Under the pieces are notes generated by a model. It saw only the letters and a program-made list of their open reading frames with translations, made no database searches and was not told the DNA's origin. Below are positions 47,286 to 62,300 of a stretch of 64,000 nt of DNA, one piece after another. Made by a program: the position numbers and the translations under genes. The first letter of the stretch is position 1; each line of letters begins with the position of its first letter. Origin of the DNA: Rattus norvegicus. Lineage: Eukaryota > Chordata > Mammalia > Rodentia > Muridae. The stretch spans positions 5,605,068 through 5,669,067 of the forward strand of contig NC_086040.1 of NCBI RefSeq assembly GCF_036323735.1, given 5' to 3'.

Positions 47286-47419
47286 GAAGGAAATGAGTGA
47301 GAAAGGAACAGGAGGCTTTCCTCAAAGAAATGAGAGAGCTTCTAGATGCTGGTTTAAGTTAAAAGATTCAAGAATCTTTGTTATGTATGAAAGGCAAGGT
47401 TCAGCAGCCTATAGAATTT

Positions 47420-47450
47420 CATGTTTTTAAAGAAAAGTAATTGAAATAAT
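47420..47450 (+). other. Empty site matching the ID insertion in P1
   Basis: AAAGAAAAGTA occurs once, directly followed by ATTGAAATAAT, in the flanks that surround the ID element in P1. This is the pre-insertion state. Confidence 0.9.
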
Positions 47451-47817
47451 AGTTCCATTTTCTTATATGAACACACAGAATCATTGGAAAGAAAAATGGA
47501 CAGATGATTTTATTGGTTTAATTGCTTAAAGAATCATTGGCATATCTTCCACCACAGCTTTAACCACTCTCAGAAAGATTTTTATAGGATAAGACAGCAA
47601 TAGAGAGTATTGGGTCAGTGTTGGGATACAGGTATCTTCCATATATTTTTAGTCACATACAAACATCCTTTTAAACTGTGAAAATATAAAATTATTAATT
47701 GATTGAATGCAATCCTAAGAATATAATTCCTTAGAGTAAGCAGTACTGTCTGTGTATATGACTTTCACACTTTGAATAGTATTAGGAGATGAATTCATTT
47801 AAAAAATTGTTAAAAGT

Positions 47818-47886
47818 GCTGTGGTATAGTGGTGGAATACAGCATCTAAAGTCTTACTGTCTGGGATGGAATCCTGGCATTCCACT
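47818..47886 (+). mobile_element. MIR SINE fragment in P2
   Basis: Same fragment as in P1, with two or three changes (CTTACTGTCTGGG, CTGGCATTCC). Confidence 0.6.
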
Positions 47887-49539
47887 ATCTAATCATAAAG
47901 CAAATAAGAATGTATTAGACAAGTGCCTCTAAGAAAACACTCATTATAAAACATAAAATACCCTTATACATTCAAAAGAATAATATAAATATATTAGATC
48001 ATCTAATAGGATATAAGGATGATCATTTTAGAATGGGTTCATACTGCCATACAATATATTTTATTTAAAATTTAGCTCACACCTGTGAAGTTTTGTTTAG
48101 TCAGACTGTTTTAAAGCTAATATGCATTAATCTTCTACCTGACTTAACACTTTAATTCTAATTGACTCATTTTTATTGCAACCTTTTCAATTGCCAAATT
48201 TTGTCTGCTCTGGGATAGTAACAATCATTCGTGTGCAGGTGTATTTGTCAAATATGTATAGCCAGAATAACTCTGATGTGCCATGGTGAATGGAGTTCTG
48301 ACTATGGCTGAGGTTTACAGGTATATTTAGTTATTATGTACAGGAATAAAGGAAACACTGCAGTACATATATTTTTGCAAAATATATTTGTAAATATTTT
48401 GAGATAAAAATGCAAAAGCATGTTATTTCACAATATGAGAATACCTGATGGCTAAAATGCCAGAAAATTTAAGATACTTATTCTGAATTGCAAGAGAATG
48501 CAAAATCAAAATTAACAAAAGTAATTTGATGGGATGGCTATGGTATATGCAATATTTCTTTGTCACAGAATTATACCCATACATTAGTACTCCTTGGTAC
48601 TTTAAAAAGCAAAGTGATCTAACTGCATTTTATTTCTTGTAAGATAGCAGAAAAAGAACCCAAAAGCTATCCTCTAAGTCTATAAAAAATTGTTTTACAT
48701 TAGATAAATACCTCCATTATAAGAGTAGAAGGACATTTTTATAAAGTAGTTTTGCTAATTTGAGGCATTCAAAATTAATTTTGCTTTCTTTTTCCAAAAT
48801 CCAATACCAACGTACATGAAGCAAGTCCATCAGTAGTGAGAAAGATAATTGCTGCATTTCTTCAATTATCATTTCCTTTGGTAAGTGGAATTTTATCCAG
48901 GTATTTCCGAAGTAATCTAAATATTTAATTTCCATCATTAGATGTGGAAGAAACCATGATATAAACAAATGAAATTCATTGCTATGGTAAAATTTCATTA
49001 AAGTAAAACAATATCTGACAGGTACAGGAACTTTTCCAAGCAATTCCAACTGACATTCTTTGACAATTTATTTTTAGATTAACCACAGTAAACAAAATAC
49101 TCCCATAATAACCGTTATATATTTGGAGTTAAGTTCCCATTAAATTCAAACTTTTACCTAGAGTATTTTTAATTAATATAACCTTTCTTTGTAAGGAAAA
49201 AAAGAGAATATGGATAGTGATGGGTAGCATGCCATAATCAGAGGTATCACCTACTTTGTGGTTACCTAATAGATATGACTTTAATTTCTTCCAAGAATGT
49301 TTAAACCAGATCCTCTCCTTTTATTATTCCCAGTCTCTTGATTTCTTTCGGGATATCACATATCCTATAATGGTTGGGTTTAAAAGTGTTCACTATGTCA
49401 TGATAATAAACAGTCTTAGAAATTCCCTGTTGGTTACTACCTCTGAATAAAGAAGTTTGAATCAGATTATGGAACTTGACTCCACAGAGATGTGGTCCTT
49501 CTCAATTAGCATTTGCACATTTTTGTCCATAATACTGTG

Positions 49540-49625
49540 TCTTAGACAGAGTTTCTATTGCTGTTATGAAATACCATGACCAAGGGGGGAAAAAGAAAGT
49601 TGGGGAAGAAAGTGCTTATTTACGT
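49540..49625 (+). repeat. Rodent interspersed repeat end (as in P1)
   Basis: GTCTTAGACAGAGTTTCTAT and GTTGGGGAAGAAAGTGCTTA match 30752-30840. Confidence 0.4.
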
Positions 49626-50660
49626 TTAAATTTTCTTTTTTTAAATTTTATTTGATATATTTTTACAGTCCAGATATTATCCCTTTCCCACCACATGCTC
49701 TGACTGTCTCTACATACCATACCCACTTCCCACATGTCCATCTGAATGAAGGTGTCTCCCACTCCACCCCCAGTATACCAGACCTCTCCACTCCCTGGGG
49801 ACTCAAGTCTCTTGAGAGTTAAATGGATCTTCTCTGGTCATGTCCAGACTCTGCACTCCAGTCTTAGGGTCTTCATATTAGCTCGTGCTTGCTGCCGCAT
49901 TGGTGGCTCAGTGTCTGAAAAATCACTGATGTCCTGTTTAGTTAACACTGCTGGTCTTCCTACAATGTTGCTCCACTCCTTAGCTTCCTCCAGCTTTTCC
50001 CTAGTTCAAACACAGGTGTTAGCAGCTTCTGTCCATTTGCTGAGTGTTAATGTCTGCATCTGACTCTTTCAGCTGGTTGTTGTGTCTTTTTGAAGGCAGT
50101 CATGACAGGTCTGTTTTGTGAACAGGACAAAGCATGAATAATATTGTCAAGGTTTGGGGGCCTCTACTTAATCTGGTTCCCAGACATGGCATGTCACAGA
50201 AACTCCTTTTCCTCAGGCTATTCTCTGATTTTGTCCTGAAGATCTTTAAGACAGGTACGAATATGGGTCACAGTTTTGATTAGTGGATTGCAACCCAATC
50301 CCTCAATTCATGCTCTCTCTTCCTAGTGGAGGTAGACTTCAAATGTTCCCTCTCCCCTCTCCTGGACAATTCACTGCGTCCTCATAGTTTCTTACCTGTC
50401 AGGTCTCTGGAATATTCTAGAGCCACTCCCCATCCACTTCCAAAATGCTAGCTCCTGAGGATGCCTGTTTCCATTTATTCATCTGGCACTCAGGGCTTCA
50501 GTCCCATTACCCATCAATACCTTACCATGTTCCCCTCTTCCACTCACTATCTTCTTTCTCACTCAGGTCCCTCTCTCTCCCTTCCTGTGCTTCCTTTTTT
50601 CTCCCTCAAAAGTGGGACTGAGGCATCCTCACTTTGGCTGTTCAGCTTGTTAAGCTTTTA
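49626..50660 (-). mobile_element. Lx-type L1 3' UTR, antisense, after P2
   Basis: It aligns with 30842-31858 throughout: GACCTCTCCACTCCCTGGGG, CAAGGTTTGGGGGCCTCTAC. Confidence 0.75.
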
Positions 50661-51412
<752 letters not shown>

Positions 51413-52489
51413 CTGAATCAACTTACAACAAAACAACATCACCAAGAAGACAATCAAAGTAACCATGCCATCTGTGAAGTCTTCAAGAAGAGGTGCAGCA
51501 ACCTGAACATTGTTCCAAGATGTGGGTTAGTATGTACTGCTTTGTCAGCCTGGCAGGTTTGTATTCAAACATCCATGTATGGTCACGATGTTTGGGACCA
51601 TTCCAATATTGATGAATACCCTGAAGATGATGAGTGCTATTCAAGCATCTTGTTTCCCTGAAGACTTCAAACCTGAGTGAAGGAATATTATACTGATGAA
51701 TAGGAGAATGGCCAAAGCCTCTTAGTGCACATTGTGTAAACGGGATGCCTATTTCAGCAAAGTGGGAGACCTGTGTGTACAAAAGGGAAAACTGGAATCT
51801 GTTGAATAAAGATGCAGGTGTAGAGATCCACGTAATGAGAAAGTAATGTCTGAAGTTCACTTGGCCAGAGTTGGAGTTTTAAGATTCCTTTAGAGTATGT
51901 GGTCACTGTTGATGTCTTCATATACAGGCTGAAAATGTTCCAAACACTAGTCAGACTGACTACTGGAGAGAAATGAAAGGACAAGGAGCATTGGGAAGAA
52001 ATGAGACCTGAAGAGTCATTAAAATTATAAAAGAATCCGAGTGTCAGAGGGGAAATATGTGAGGGTCTCTAGGGTTGATATTGGAAATCTAAACCAGCAT
52101 ATTAGGTAGGGTAGAGTTTAAATTTGCATACTCATTCTTTGACAAGAGATCAAAGACCCAGCCTACATCATGCAGCGGAGCACATGCCAAAGACTGCCTT
52201 TTCAGTCACTAGATCATCATCAGAGACTAGAGCATCTTCCCACTCTAGTGAATGTGCTACACAGTCAGGTTGCAATCTGAGCGTTCATAAAAAATCTGGG
52301 TGACAGTCACATGATGGTTCACCTCCTCAACCATATCGTCCCCTGCTATGTCTAGGTATGAATGTTGGAGAACTTATCATCTTGTTTTCTTCCTTGAGAC
52401 AGTTAGTTTCTGTTCTGGGCTGTAATTGCTAATCCTGGGTGATCTAGAGGCTCCTGGAGGATTGAAATTTTATCGGTCCTAAAATTTAG

Positions 52490-52540
<51 letters not shown>

Positions 52541-53219
52541 TAAAACTTACTGTATCAGAGGAGGACAATACGACTTCCTCCTTGGTCAGAAAAGCATATT
52601 TGAAGACTGCTTAGGAAAAATGAAATTTGAGGGCCATTGAAAATACTCAGAGGTAAAAATAGAAATTCCTTTGGTCACAACAGAAGGACTGGAGGCCCAA
52701 GTAAATTGACAAAGTATGAGCACTCCCACAAGATAATATGTAGAAGGTCTGAAAGGCTTTTGGATTGTGGAGGTCAGTAGAGTTTTATTAGCATAGGCAG
52801 GGTTGGGATCCTTTGATGAGAAGACAAATATTTGTGGCATAATTAGAGATTGGAAACAGTCTAAAAGCCATTAGTGACAAAAAGGACACTCAGGGTACAT
52901 AGGAGTTGTCCGTAGCAGGAACTGGGTGGTTTCTTCCAGTGCCTAGAACTGAACAAAACCAGTACCACGCTCCCTAAAACCACATCCCATGGAGAAGAGA
53001 GCAGGATCTTCAGAAATGAAGAAACTTCTGAGAATCCAGAGGAGACAAATACTTTCTGAGTACCTTCTTGAACAAAGAGTAAATCACCTAGTGCCATCTG
53101 TGCACCTTGGTCACAGCGACCTTGCAGAAGTCAGCTGAAGTACATTATTGTTGTCTGGCTGTGCTGAGAGCTGAAAACCAGTTTCTCCAGGTTACCTGAT
53201 GTGTGGACTCAAAGACAAA
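51413..53219. other. Unassigned DNA after P2
   Basis: No U copy follows P2 here. I see no L1, SINE or LTR that I can name. Antisense frames at 51483-51860, 52586-52840 and 52861-53097 lack known domains. Confidence 0.4.
52494..52541. repeat. (GT)n microsatellite
   Basis: About 23 GT units. Confidence 0.9.
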
Positions 53220-53790
53220 AATGAGAAGATTGAATGTAAGAATAATAGGTATAAAAGAGAGTGAAGACTCCCAACTTAAAGGGACAGTAAATATCTTCAA
53301 AAAATTATTGAAGAAATCTTCCCCAACCTAAAGAGAGAGATGCTCAAAAACATGCAATAAGCCTACAGAACTCTAAATAGATTTTACCAGAAAAGAAATT
53401 CCTCACTTCAAATGATAGTCAAAACACCAAATGCACAAATTAAAGAAAGAAATTTGAAGGCAATAAGGGAAAATGTCAAGTAACATATAAAGTCAGACCT
53501 ATGAGAATTACACAAGGTTTCTCATCAGATACTATGAAAGTCATAAGATCCTCGAAAGATATTCTCTAGATCATAAAAGAACACAAATTCCATTCCAGTC
53601 TACTATAGCCAGGAAAATTCTCAATTAACACATATGGAATAATATATTCCATGACAGAACCAAATTTATGCAGTATCTTTCTACAAATCCAGCCCTACGA
53701 ATGATAATAGGTAGAAAACCCTAACACAAGGAGGGAAACTACACCCTAGAAAAAGCAACAAACTAATCTTGCAATGAAATCAAAAGAAAA
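53220..53790 (+). pseudogene. L1 ORF1 3' part
   Basis: AAGCCTACAGAACTCTAAAT at 53360 and CAAATCCAGCCCTACGAATG (53685) are typical of the ORF1 RNA-binding C-terminus. Frames are broken. Confidence 0.6.
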
Positions 53791-53849
53791 GAGACACATA
53801 AACATGATTCTACCTCTAACAACAAAAATGACAGAAGCAACAATCACTA

Positions 53850-54660
53850 TTCCTTAATATCTTTTAACAACAATGGAGTCAATTACCCAATAGAAAGACA
53901 TGAATGGATACATAAAGAGGACCCAGCATTTTGTGGATGTAAAATACACAACTCAGAAACAAAGACAGACCCTACCTGAGAATATTAGGCTAGAAAAGAT
54001 ATTTTGAAGCAAATGGTTGGATAGAAGGTAGCTGGAGTTGCCTTCTACTATGGAATATAATCGACTATCCACCAAAAGTTTTCCAAACTGGTAAGGAAGG
54101 AAATTGCATACTTATGCAAAGAAAAACCCACCAATAGGAACTCTCAATCCTAAATATGTATGCTCCAAATACATGGGCACCTGCATTCATAAAAGATACC
54201 TTACTAAAGCTCAAAGCACCCACTTCTCCTCACATAATAATAGTGGGAGATTTCAACACCACATTCTCATCAACGGACAGATCATGGAAACAGTAATTGA
54301 ACAGAGACTTAGACAAACTAACAGAAGTTATGAACAAAATGGACTTTACAGATTTTTATAGAATATTTCTTCCTAAAACAAAAGATTATACCTTCTTCCC
54401 AGTACCTCATAGTATTTTCTCCAAAATTGATCATATAACCAGTCACAAAACAGGTCTCAACAGATCCAAGAAGACTGAAATAAGTCCATGCACCCTATCA
54501 AACCATGATGGAGTAAGGCTGGTCTTCAATAGCCACAAAAACATGAGAGAACCCACACATACATGTAAGTTGAACAGAGCTCTACTCAAAGATAACTTGT
54601 CAAGGAAGTAATAAAGAAAGATTAAAGACTTTTTAGAATTTAATAAAAGTGATGGAACAA
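53850..54660 (+). pseudogene. L1 ORF2 endonuclease part
   Basis: The GGAGATTTCAACACC stretch at about 54246 codes for the conserved GDFNT motif of the L1 apurinic-type endonuclease. Frame 54297-54611 (104 codons) continues it with a DH-type catalytic region (KIDHITSHKTGLN). The DFNT piece and this frame are separated by a frameshift. Confidence 0.7.
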
Positions 54661-54674
54661 CATACATATGCTGT

Positions 54675-55890
54675 ACTCAACAATAAAAGAACTTCTGGGG
54701 GATTCACCATTCCTTACCTCAAGCAGTATTACAGGGCAATAGTGATTAAAAAAAACAAACAACAACACAACAAAATCATAGTATTTGTACAGAGCCAGGA
54801 ATGTTGATAAGTTGAATGGTATTGAAGACCCCAAAACAAAAACACACACATCAAAGGTCACTTGATATTTGACAAAAAAGCTAAAACCATCCAATGAAAA
54901 AAAAGTATTTTCAACAACTGGAGGGAAGCATGTAGAAGTATGTATATTGATTCATTTTTATTTCCCTGTACAAAGCTTAAGTCCAAGTGGATCAAAGACC
55001 TGTACATCAAACCCGATAAACAGAAGCTAATAAAAGAAAAAGTAGAGAAGAGTCTTGATCACATGGGCACTGGGAAAAATTTCCTGAACCAAACACCAGT
55101 GGCTTATACTGTAAGATCAAGAATCAGGAACGGACTTCATAAAACTGCAAAGCTTCTGTAAGTCAAAGGACACTGTTATTAGGACAAAACAGCAACCAAA
55201 TGATTGGGAAAAGATCTTTATCAATCCTACGCCTCATACAGAGATAATATCCAAAATATACAAAGAACTCAAGAAGTTAGACACCAGAGAGCCAAATAAT
55301 CCTATAAAAAATGGGGTACAGAGCTAAACAGAAAATTCTCATCTAAAGAATATCAAATAGCTGAGAAGTGTTTCAAGAAATGCTCAACATCCTTAGTCAT
55401 CTAGGAAATAAAAGCAGTCCTGAGGTTCCACCTCACACCAGTCAGAATGGCTAAGATCAAAAACTCAGGTGACACCAGATAGTAGTGAGGTTATGGAGAC
55501 AGAGGAACACTCCTCCATTGTTGAAGAGATTGCAAACATGTATGATCACTCTGGAATTCATTTTGAAGTTTCCTGAGAAAATTCGATAGTGCCCTAACTG
55601 AGGACCCAGCGGTACATGTACACTGTATACATGCAAAAGATGGTGCAACATACAAGAAAGACACATGCTCCACTATGCCCATAGCAGCCTTATTCATAAT
55701 AGCCAGGAACTGGAAAGAATCCAGATGCTCTTCAACTGACGAATGGATACATAAAATGTGATACATCTGTACAATGTACTACTAATGAAAACACTACATT
55801 CATTAAACTCATAGGCAAATGCATAGACCTAGAAAGCGTCACACTGAGTGAGGTAACCCAATCACAGAAAAAGGCACATAGTATGCACTC
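54675..55890 (+). pseudogene. L1 ORF2 C-terminal part
   Basis: CCTCAAGCAGTATTACAGGG (54717) and the CAAAGAACTCAAGAAGTTAG stretch (55259) are those of the ORF2 region after the reverse transcriptase. The longest frame is 54940-55161. Confidence 0.65.
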
Positions 55891-56632
55891 TCTGATAAGT
55901 TGATTTTAGCCCAAAATTTTGAAATCGGCAAGATACACTCCACACATCACATGAAGTTCAAGAAGAATGATCAAAGTGTGGAAGCTTCACTTCTTCTTAA
56001 AAAGGGGAAGAAAAACATTCACAGGAGGGTATGTGGAGGCAAAGGTAGAAGCAGAGATTGAAGGAAGAGCAATTCATGCCCCACCTGTGGCCAATATACA
56101 TATATACAGTCACCAAAAGTATATAAGATTGATTAAGCTAAGAAGTGCATGCTGACTGGAACTGGATATAGATGTCTCCTGAGAGACACAGCCAAAACAG
56201 TTCAAATTCGTAGTTGAATACTAGCAGCGAAACACTAATCTGACAATGGAACACCTGTTGGAGGACTTACAGAAGCGATTGAAAGACCTGAAGGGGCTTG
56301 CAACCTCATAGGGACAACAATGCCCAACAACAAGAGGTCCCAGGGAGTAAAGCATCACCCAAAGTATATACATGGATTGACTCATGGCTGTAGACACATA
56401 TTTAGCAGAGGATGGCCTTTTTGGGCACCAAGGGAAGGAAAAGCCCTTAGTCCTGCCAAATGTGAACTCCCAGTATAAGGAAGGTCAGAAAGACTAGATA
56501 GGTGAATGATGTGGATGGAAACACCATTATGGAAGAAGGGGAGGGAGAGCAGATAGGGGTCTTATGAACAGGAAACCAGGAAAGTGAATATTTGAAATTT
56601 AAATTAAAAAATTCAATAAATGAAAAGAGGAT

Positions 56633-59273
56633 ACTCAATTCTTTTGAATAGGTGGAGGCATATCTAATTTCACTGCGTGCAGAAGAGGAATTGTTGCTGT
56701 CCCTCCAAGGACAGGTGATAGATCTAGGATGGTGGAAAGGAGAAGGATGAAATAGGATCCCCCCTGGGTTGTATGGAATGTGCATAGCTTCTCTTCCTCT
56801 TATGTCTGGAGCACTATTGAGCAGAAGTTGAAGGTTGATTGATACCTTGAAAATTATAGAACATTCCAGCCACACAGTACTTCAGCAACTGCAAACTGGA
56901 AATCACAGTAAAGAATATACATCTGAATGTCCATGGTAGGCATGTCAACAGTCTTAGAAGTCTTATAAGAGGCTCTAATGCAGTAGTCTTAGGTTCAGTG
57001 TCTTTTTCAAATATATGTCTATCTACACATTCTTCTGAATGTGAAAGGACATCTCTGTGTAAGGGAACACAATGAAGTCAGTAGTCTGATTTATGCTTGC
57101 TTTTAGACTCTTGTTTGAGACCTCAGTCCAGATTTCTTAAATCTCTTAAGTCAGAACATTGTTTCACAGGCCAATAAACTTAGAAATTGTAGCGAGGAAT
57201 TGCATTTGGCAAATGGTAATATGTGGTAATTCCTTGGCCTCCTGGAGTCCTCTTAATTGTGAAAGTCTAAATCTTACTGGGTAAGATGGTGGAGGTAGGG
57301 AACTTTCACACAAGTAGGACTGTTGTGTCAGTCATCAAAAAGTAATATGCCAGACTTCATGGGAAAAATTTGTTATCGCACCGTGGACATCACTGGGATT
57401 TCTAAGGAAATGTGCAAAGGAGATATTCTATACCTGTTTGTTAGACAGGTAAAATCTCTGGCTATTTTTAAAATAATAAGAAATACCATTTCATGATGGA
57501 GGAAATGTAAGTACCTTGTGGAGCAGAGGAAGATCCAGTACTGCTTGATCAGCTTCCTATTCTTTTTCAGTATTTAGAATGTCCATATATTTTTGTGACA
57601 TTTGAAAGTCCAGGCAGCCATTCTTCCATCATTCCTACAGGTTTTATTTTATTCCAACAGTTGTCTTAGGGCTTTGAAGACTTTTGTCAGACAAGAAAAG
57701 ATCAACGCCCCTTTCTTCAATGGAGGAATGTCTCAGAATACATGTAGCAGGAAGAAGTTTGTATGTAATCCTAGACACTTGGGGTATAGCATACTCACAA
57801 AATTAAGAGAAAAGGTGCTGTTAATGGCTACAAGAGAGTGCAGGCATGAGTAACCCTTGGGCAAAATAAGATATTTCAGGCCAATGTGGGCTTTTGGTGA
57901 AATTGTTCTTGCACACTATGCAGAGAAAAAAGGTGAAATACTTGTGAGTAGAGTGTTGATACTCCCATAGGGAAAAGGAGAGACACTGAAGCTCTTCTAT
58001 GAAAAGATGACATTTTCAGACCGCTTGGGCAGAAGATGTGAATTTGAGAACAACTGGAACAAAAGATGTCATTCTGATGTCTCTCCTAGAGGAAGTTTTG
58101 AATTTGAGACACAGTTAAGTGTAATTTTTGTGCTATCTTGCATCAAAAGTAGCATGGTTCAGAATCATTCTTTGTAAAATAGGGTAACTATTGAGGAACT
58201 TTTTGACTGGAAGTGGAGTTTGAGACCTGGGTGCCAGAGATGATCTCAGGAATTGTCAGTCTTATAAGACAGATATCGGACACTCTTATATACCGAATGT
58301 ACATTTGAGATATAGTGGACATAAATTGGTGATCTAAAGTAATGATGTTTAAGAGTAGAATATTAAAAAAGATGTAGAATCTGCTTAAAGTGTCAAACCT
58401 ATTTAAGGATAAGGGAGTGTCCAAGCCTCCCTTGAGCAGAAAAGCTATGGCTATTTCACATATTCCCATCTTCAGTTACACCATGCCTGTCAGGAATCCA
58501 AGCATTAGTATTATTCAGCAGTCATGATTTTCAGTCTCTAAGTCCTCTTGAAGTTAATCATCAATGACACGGGTATAAGCATGAAGGATGGTATATAGGA
58601 CAAATAATGAAAGTTTCAAGTTCTACTAACACAGATCATAATTAAATGAAGTAACTTTGGTCACACCTGTATTTTCTTAGTGGTCATAATTAGATGGACA
58701 TGATCTAAAGCTCCTTATTAGAGGGTTATATTTGAAACCCGTATGAAGGTTGAGTATGCTCTAAGGACTCTTTAATCTTGGTCTCCTTGGGCAAAAAGAA
58801 AATTCTGAGATCTCAATAGTAAACTCCAGTCATTCTTATAACTGATCTTGGAAAGAAGGGGATGGTGTAAGGTATTATTTGTCAAAGAATAAAGGCCTGA
58901 AGGCAACCAATCCAAGTGAAGTGCTGATTCCCCTTCATCTAAAGAGGATGGTGTTGAGATGTCTAGGAAATAGGTGCAATTTGAGTAACATGTGTTCATA
59001 AGTGCAACTTATGGTTTCATCCTGAACTGCTTTGCTTAACAAAAAAATGCCTGGCCATTTTTAACCATTTACCAAGATCCAGTCACCTAACTGTGCAGAA
59101 GGGAAAATTCTAGCTCACCTTTGGTGGTGGGAAAACAGTATGGTATTGCATAATTTTCTTCAGAATATATTTCCCAGCTTCCATTATCCACATAATTTAG
59201 AGACTGTTGGGAAGAGTACATGAAGCAGTCAGCATGCTCTTCCATCAGGGTAAGTGATTGTCTGAACTCTCAT

Positions 59274-59347
<74 letters not shown>

Positions 59348-62300
59348 CTATATATGTATATGTGTACATGTGTACATTGTACATATGTGTGTATATATAT
59401 GCATGTGTACATAGTGTATATATACATATATGTATATGCATATATATATGTACATATGTACATATGTATATATGTATATCCATGAATGAGAGATGAGAAC
59501 ATTACATTTCTGACAACCATCTCTAGTAAGATTGCATATATATTAATTTTATCTTTCTATACTCTGCCCAAGAATGTCCCTCTGGGAGATTGCAATTACG
59601 ATTGCCTGGCAATCTTAGTCAAGATTGCCACTTAAGTAAAATGAATTTAAATCAGGTATAAGTTGCCCTTGTAATTAAGTGATGCTCTTGGGCCTTCCAG
59701 AGTTAGAGGCTAAAACTGAAACTCCTCACAAGTATAGATGGAATCAATGAGACTTGCCTATAAGAACCAAACCTGAGATTACTATGTGTGCATCATTCCA
59801 TAGCATATACACCCTTAGCCAGGAACTGGTGCCTATAGTTTTTGTGGTTGAAGGACCCATTTTGTACTACATTGAACTGCATGTTAGTGAATCTGATTCT
59901 GGCTTCAACAGATGTATGCCATGAGACCATGGGGCCTCTTTAGTCAGAAGGGAAACGACTTTTGCCCACTTTCAAAGAATCAAATTTTGGGGGTCTTTCC
60001 TTTGTATGAGTACTTGAGAGGACATAAGGCAGACAGGGAATGTTTAGAGTAGGCTCAGTTGTAGGAAGGAGGTCTGACATTCTGTTCAATGACTTAGGTA
60101 ACTGAGGGAAAAAGGAAGCTCACATACCCTTTAAGAAAGAGAAAGTTTTGAGATCTGGTTGTGCAATGGTTTGTGTTAGAAAACCCTTGGAGTTGGGGTT
60201 GGTAGCATGCAACATCCTGTGAAATATGAATGTCATTGTTAGTTGATTAGGTGAAGGAAGTTCTGAACAATGCCCTTCAATTTCTACACTTCTTTAGTTG
60301 GTAGAAATTTTACATCTTATGTTTAGTCTGAGGAAATTCAGGTAACATCCCAAGCCTTTTTTAAACATCCTGCTTGACTGTCTCTGGCTCTGTTCCTCCT
60401 TCAGTTTGTCTTAAGACGTCCATATATGGGAAGTAACAAAGGGTCCTCTTGATTTCTAGTGATTGGATTGAAGAGCATAACATCAATGATACTATATATA
60501 GGACCTGGGACCTCAAACTCGAGTAGGAGAACATATTTCCCTATCTACCATGTAAAAGGTAATAGCCTTGAATCTCTATTATTTAGAGTATACCCATGTG
60601 AGGTAATTCAAAGACATGAGGGACTGCTTTAGAATACAAGGTATGGCACACTATTATTTAAAAAAGCATGTCTCATGTCACCTTGTGAATAAAGGAATAT
60701 GTGAGTTTCCTTTGGTCAAAGACAGTGTACTCCATCAAGAGGTGGGCAAGATCCAAGGCCACACTGTTGGGGAAGGAGTCACATTATCATTCAGGGTAGT
60801 TCTCAGGGCCTCTTCAAAGACGAAGGAGTCTAGGAGGTACCGCAGAACAGGAGAGTTCTGAGAAGAGATTCTCAGAATGGGAGTTCTTAGAAAATCTTTA
60901 GCAAAAGAGAAATCCTGAATGTATTACCTAACAATGTGGAGGTCCCTAGTCATATTTTAAAGAAAAGAAGTATCCTCTTCACCCATGGTCAGCAGGGGAA
61001 GGATATCAGCTACACTGTGGAGGAATGTCCTGACTCCGTCTCAGTAACTTCTAAGTATGTTCCCTATATATATACACTATATATCTTTTAGTCCAGGCAA
61101 TGGTCACAACAACAGTATAAGTGTTTAAGGAAGCGATGATGTTTTCTTCAAGGATGTGTTCAGCTTCACACATATGTGAATAAATTATAGTAATGGTGCA
61201 TATTTTGATGACCTAATTTAAGGCACATGGTATAAGAGTCAATTTAGTTTTGTGTCTTCTGAACTAGGATTTGGAAGCAGAGAAATATAAGATAAAATTG
61301 GTTGCATATGTGTTTTATGAATACCTTGAATAAAGAGGTTAGTTTTAAGCAAACATAGTTAATAGGGGTGTTGTGTGGCATAGGCCGAGGGGCAGCTCTA
61401 GTGATTCTTTAGTTCTACAGGTACTCCAAAATTCCCATAGTTCACAGGGTGTTGGTCTGAGACAATTGATGTGCAGTGGGAATAATTTTTGGAGCCCTTT
61501 CAATAGTATTTGATTTCCCAGGCCCCCATTTGCAGAAGCTGAAGGTCTAAAATTGTCTTAGTGGATTGAAGTAGACAATTGGCCCACAATCCTACTGGAA
61601 AGACAGGGAATGTTAGATGTTCTTTCATGTAGGATGAGTGGTATAAGGCTACCTTGGTCTGGCAGCCCTTTAAGGAGAAAAGACAACACCACTTGATGGG
61701 AATAGGAATATAAAAGGGCCATGTAAGGCTTCAAACAGGTTTTAGGCCCCTTTACCAAAAAGGGTATAGGGTAATGTTATACTTAGGCGAGTACTGACAT
61801 GTTCTACAATATAATCAGAAGGAGTATGTTGACACTGGGTAACGTGAACCCAATGCAAGTGAGGAAAACTCTAAAGCCCTATTGAAAATGAAGAGAAACT
61901 TCTTCAGGCATAGGGTATATAGGTGCCATATACACTTCTGTCAACAGAAAAGGTCCCTGGTACCTTACACAGTGGATAAAGTTTCCAGCAGTAATCATAA
62001 GTTGCAAATTCTCATTCAGAGCTTTATATATTCATAATTTCTGTTAATGCATGAGAGAAAAGACAGGAACATATTTATTCGGCCAAAGGCTTTGGATAAT
62101 TGTTGCTGCTTAGGTTAATTCTTCTGGTTTGTTCAGCTGTTCAGATCTAAGCAGAAATGTTGAAATTATTATATTTCTATTGATTTGCCTCATGGCAGTA
62201 GGCAAGGGTTACATACTCTCATTCTAAACTTCGACTCTGGGACTTCATACCGGAGTGGAGTAGAGTCCCAGGTTGATAGGACTCACTTTTGAAAATATGT

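Larger units (their letters stand above)
45655..49625 (+). repeat. Repeat P, copy P2
   Basis: It aligns with P1 from TATTTTATTTCATACAAGAG (45670) on. It lacks the 226-base segment and the ID element of P1. An A-rich stretch at 46600-46620 is longer than in P1. Confidence 0.85.
53220..56632 (+). mobile_element. L1, sense, with the reverse transcriptase part deleted
   Basis: ORF1 end (53220-53790), ORF2 endonuclease (53850-54660), ORF2 C-terminal part (54675-55890) and 3' UTR with A-rich end (55890-56632) follow in order. At about 54675 the sequence jumps from early ORF2 to AACAATAAAAGAACTTCTGG, which lies far downstream in L1. About 1.6 kb covering the reverse transcriptase is missing. A 5' start and target duplication are not visible. 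Confidence 0.8.

Noticed and set aside
52586..53097. Antisense frames as an old envelope gene
   Set aside because: They have some hydrophobic parts, but I could not find any retroviral motif or matching LTRs.
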